47,503 nucleotides of DNA from Oscillospiraceae bacterium (GTDB lineage: Bacteria; Bacillota; Clostridia; Oscillospirales; SIG530), in NCBI GenBank assembly GCA_015067075.1, contig SVND01000018.1, forward strand, positions 1 through 47,503, written 5' to 3'. Shown one piece after another: positions 45,158 to 47,503 of this stretch. A model generated the notes under the pieces. That model worked only from the letters and a program-made list of their open reading frames with translations, had not been told where the DNA came from and did not search any database. The translations under genes were made by a program, and so were the position numbers. The stretch's first letter is position 1. Each line of letters starts with the position of its first letter.

Positions 45158-47503
45158 ATGAAAAAAACATTAGCGTTTTTACTTACAGCGGTTTTGCTTG
45201 TTTGCACGGCTGTGATGTTTGTGTCCTGCGATGGTGCTCAGCCGCCCGTGGACGACACGACGTCTCCCACAGCTGCGGTAACAACAACACCCACGGAAGT
45301 GCCCGCTACACCTACAGCTACGCCTGTACCTTTCCCCACAGGAACGGACGGAAGCGGTGAAAATTACGATGACATTGCTGCTTCCGCAGAAAGATCGCCT
45401 TCCGATGATATTGCTCCCCACGCCGCACTCGGCTGGTGGGACGATTGGGCTTGCTTTACATGTTATGACGATATTATAGAAATCGTCGATATGAAAGGCG
45501 ACACATCAGGCCTTATCGTGGCAGATGAAGGCAGAGGTATGTGGCTTCGTGAGCAAGGCAGACAAACTGCCGTTGCATATAACGAAACTTCTGAGCTGTT
45601 CGACATAAAAACTTGCGCTTGGCTTGAAGCCCAAGGCGACTCGCTCAACGCCATTGTCGGTCTTCATCAAAACGAAGACGGAACTTTTGTAATAGATGAA
45701 ACATACGGCACATCTAAAATGTACGGTTTTATGTGGACTTGGGCAATGACCGGTATGCATAAAAATCCACAGATCAACTACATCGCATGGGCAGGTGCGC
45801 ACTCCTTTGTAAACAACGAAGAATGGGCAAAGCCTTATGTTATTGAAAACTATCCTGAATTTTCTATTCCCACATATCCCGACGGTACTCCCGCCCAGGG
45901 CTACCTTGAAGGCGGCGACCATACAACACCCCACCTTGCAAAGCTTTACGATGCTTGCGCCGCAAAGGATATCAACGGTGACGTTGTTCGCTACGACGAG
46001 CTTGCTAACAATTCAGGCGGCACAGGCGACGGCGACGGACTTTTACTTTTGACCGACTCCTATGGCAACGTTCACGCAACTGACGGCTTTTCCGTCGGCA
46101 AAGATGCTTCCGCCCCCTTCTGGCTTGAATATGCAAAAAACGCTATTGACTATTCCGTATCCGTTGGCGCTGACTACTTCTGGTTTGACAACTGGTGCGG
46201 ATGGGATAATATCAACCGCAACCCCGTTAAGAAGGCATTCGGCGATTGGAGCGAATATAAGTTCCGCCTTTTCCTTGCAGAGCATCCCGAGGTAGGTATA
46301 ACAGATACTGAAAACTTCTCCATTTCCGCTTACCTTAAGGAAAAAGCACTTGAGCTCGATCCTGAAATTCTTCCCGAAGAACTTGAAATCATCCTTCAGC
46401 ACGGCATTTGGCTCGACGAAAGATGGCTTGACGATCCCGTTTGGATGGCATATCTTTGCTTCAAATCCTTGGAAAACATCAAATATAACAGCACTCTTTA
46501 TCAGTATGTAAAGGAAGCTGCGCTTAAATATAACGGCGATGCAGAGTCCGTTGCCGTTTGCGGTAACGACTTCCCCTTCTCCACATACAGCGCTTACGAC
46601 GGCAACACCATCGACATGATTCAGTCCGAATACGGCAACTACTACTGCTGGCCCGTGGGCTTCAACTTTGTCGGTCCCACACCCAACGGCTATTCCGGCG
46701 CCATTTTCTCCCTTTACTGCGACATGGCGAGAAGTAACCAGTCTTCCGTTTGGTACTATGATGAAACTAATAGCACTGAACTCGGTCTTATGTACGGCTA
46801 CGAGGCACTTGCCTATAACTGCACGATTACTCACGGAAAAGGCGGCTCAAAAAAATCTGCAGAGGAACTTAACAAGGCTGTAAAAACTCTTAAGGAATAC
46901 TTCGGTGACAGAAGGCTTTACGCTGAGATCGGCGTCGTTCACTCCTCCGACAGCGAGCATTCCTACACAGCTCCCAACGGCTACGTTGAAAATCCCAACA
47001 GAACAGACCTTTCTTACCTCGGATGGGCGCACGCCTTTGACGAGCTGAACATTCCTTACAGAGCCATCGTTGAGGACAGACTTGCAGAGCGAATTGACCT
47101 TTGCTCCATGCTCGTTTTACCGCAAGTTCGCTCCATCGATGAAAAAGTCATCACCGACACTATCATTCCTTGGCTCGACAAAGGCAACACTCTTATCATA
47201 ACGGGTGAAGATGCAGGCGAGATCAACAGCCTTAATAATCTTTTCATGCCCTATGAAAAGAGCGTACTTGTAGATCTTTACGAAACCTACAGCGGCGCAG
47301 GCAAGGTTATTTATTACGAGAAAGACCCCTCTGTTGATTACTTCACAATGCATCTTAAAGCAGATATGGAATCGCTTTACGATCTTTTCCTTAACGACCT
47401 TAAAGCTTTGGTTGACGGCGCTATCGAAGAAGGCAGAATGAACAGACTTCTCACCGTAAATAACCTTCCCGAGCACGTTGTTACAACGCTCAACTATTCA
47501 CCC
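45158..47503 (+). CDS. Glycosidase-like lipoprotein, paralogue 3 (cut by window end)
   Basis: 782 codons are visible from the ATG at 45158 and remain open to the last base, so about 90 residues are missing compared with its neighbour. Ribosome site GGAGG. The signal peptide ends in FVSC, then a Thr/Pro linker almost like that of paralogue 2. Signatures: GWWDDWACF, HSFVNNEEWAKPY, SAPFWLEYA, YFWFDNWCGWDN (Asp344; Ile to Phe and Asn to Cys changes relative to paralogue 2), FGDWSEYKF, VCGNDFPF followed by QSEYGN (His to Gln). The GH42-like domain is also present. The altered residues around the presumed active site suggest a different substrate preference from its tandem partner. Confidence 0.8.
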   Translation, partial: MKKTLAFLLTAVLLVCTAVMFVSCDGAQPPVDDTTSPTAAVTTTPTEVPATPTATPVPFPTGTDGSGENYDDIAASAERSPSDDIAPHAALGWWDDWACFTCYDDIIEIVDMKGDTSGLIVADEGRGMWLREQGRQTAVAYNETSELFDIKTCAWLEAQGDSLNAIVGLHQNEDGTFVIDETYGTSKMYGFMWTWAMTGMHKNPQINYIAWAGAHSFVNNEEWAKPYVIENYPEFSIPTYPDGTPAQGYLEGGDHTTPHLAKLYDACAAKDINGDVVRYDELANNSGGTGDGDGLLLLTDSYGNVHATDGFSVGKDASAPFWLEYAKNAIDYSVSVGADYFWFDNWCGWDNINRNPVKKAFGDWSEYKFRLFLAEHPEVGITDTENFSISAYLKEKALELDPEILPEELEIILQHGIWLDERWLDDPVWMAYLCFKSLENIKYNSTLYQYVKEAALKYNGDAESVAVCGNDFPFSTYSAYDGNTIDMIQSEYGNYYCWPVGFNFVGPTPNGYSGAIFSLYCDMARSNQSSVWYYDETNSTELGLMYGYEALAYNCTITHGKGGSKKSAEELNKAVKTLKEYFGDRRLYAEIGVVHSSDSEHSYTAPNGYVENPNRTDLSYLGWAHAFDELNIPYRAIVEDRLAERIDLCSMLVLPQVRSIDEKVITDTIIPWLDKGNTLIITGEDAGEINSLNNLFMPYEKSVLVDLYETYSGAGKVIYYEKDPSVDYFTMHLKADMESLYDLFLNDLKALVDGAIEEGRMNRLLTVNNLPEHVVTTLNYSP
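47405..47503 (+). repeat. 99-bp tract identical to 44534-44632
   Basis: Reading both copies base by base, 47405-47503 equals 44534-44632 without a difference, although the genes differ at many positions elsewhere. The window ends inside the tract, so it may be longer. This is the pattern left by gene conversion or a very recent local exchange. Confidence 0.8.

Overview
The window reads as the chromosome of an anaerobic, spore-lineage Firmicute of the class Clostridia, probably an uncultured gut Oscillospirales- or Christensenellales-like bacterium. The evidence is the scpA-scpB-DUF2953-GerW-DacB/F-RluB block, consensus sigma-A promoters (TTGACA-17-TATAAT), strong GGAGG ribosome sites, Thr/Pro-rich lipoprotein linkers and a biotin-dependent sodium-pump decarboxylase. 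No tRNA, rRNA, CRISPR array or IS element was seen. Assignments come from reading motifs and domain order, not from database searches.

Layout. 1-6903: housekeeping block with the end of an Elp3-like radical SAM protein, a TPR membrane protein, a site-2-type protease, ScpA/ScpB, a DUF2953 protein, GerW/YtfJ, a D-Ala-D-Ala carboxypeptidase whose ribosome site lies in a hairpin, an RluB-type pseudouridine synthase and a GNAT-like protein. 6913-12040: one transcription unit encoding a CoA-type carboxyltransferase, OadG, a biotin carrier, OadB and a 5S/OadA-type carboxyltransferase, which together look like a hybrid transcarboxylase/Na+ pump. 12122-14351: a two-gene DNA repair unit (radical SAM-HhH protein plus DUF4130 partner) whose promoter is bracketed by two LexA-like boxes. 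14392-22946: MnmE, a cytoplasmic GH106-like glycosidase, SerRS, an N-acetylhexosamine-kinase-like protein, isocitrate dehydrogenase, and a Xer-type recombinase whose promoter sits in a 14-bp inverted repeat.

22976-30391 is mostly on the minus strand: a URO-D-family protein, a large secreted glycosidase-like protein, and a three-gene unit (cohesin-like lipoprotein, XRE-cupin regulator, acyl-CoA ligase). 30543-35497: a glycosidase-like lipoprotein directly upstream of a very divergent SecD-SecF pair. 35491-39444: Tex, a Cys-rich protein of unknown function and a CPBP protease, all on the minus strand. 39570-42178: DNA polymerase I. 42284 to the end: two tandem glycosidase-like lipoproteins, the second running off the window.

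The strongest candidate for something undescribed is a family of four paralogous extracellular proteins (24075-27404, 30605-33223, 42284-44905, 45158-end). They share the signatures APFW, DNW/DNM and FGDWSEYKF, plus a GH42-like middle domain. Their local expansion, a 99-bp perfectly shared tract between the tandem copies, and the placement of one member directly before a SecDF pair that has lost the usual transmembrane aspartates make this an attractive target. The cohesin-like lipoprotein, URO-D protein, GH106-like enzyme and sugar kinase fit a glycan-degrading lifestyle, but direct links between them are inference.
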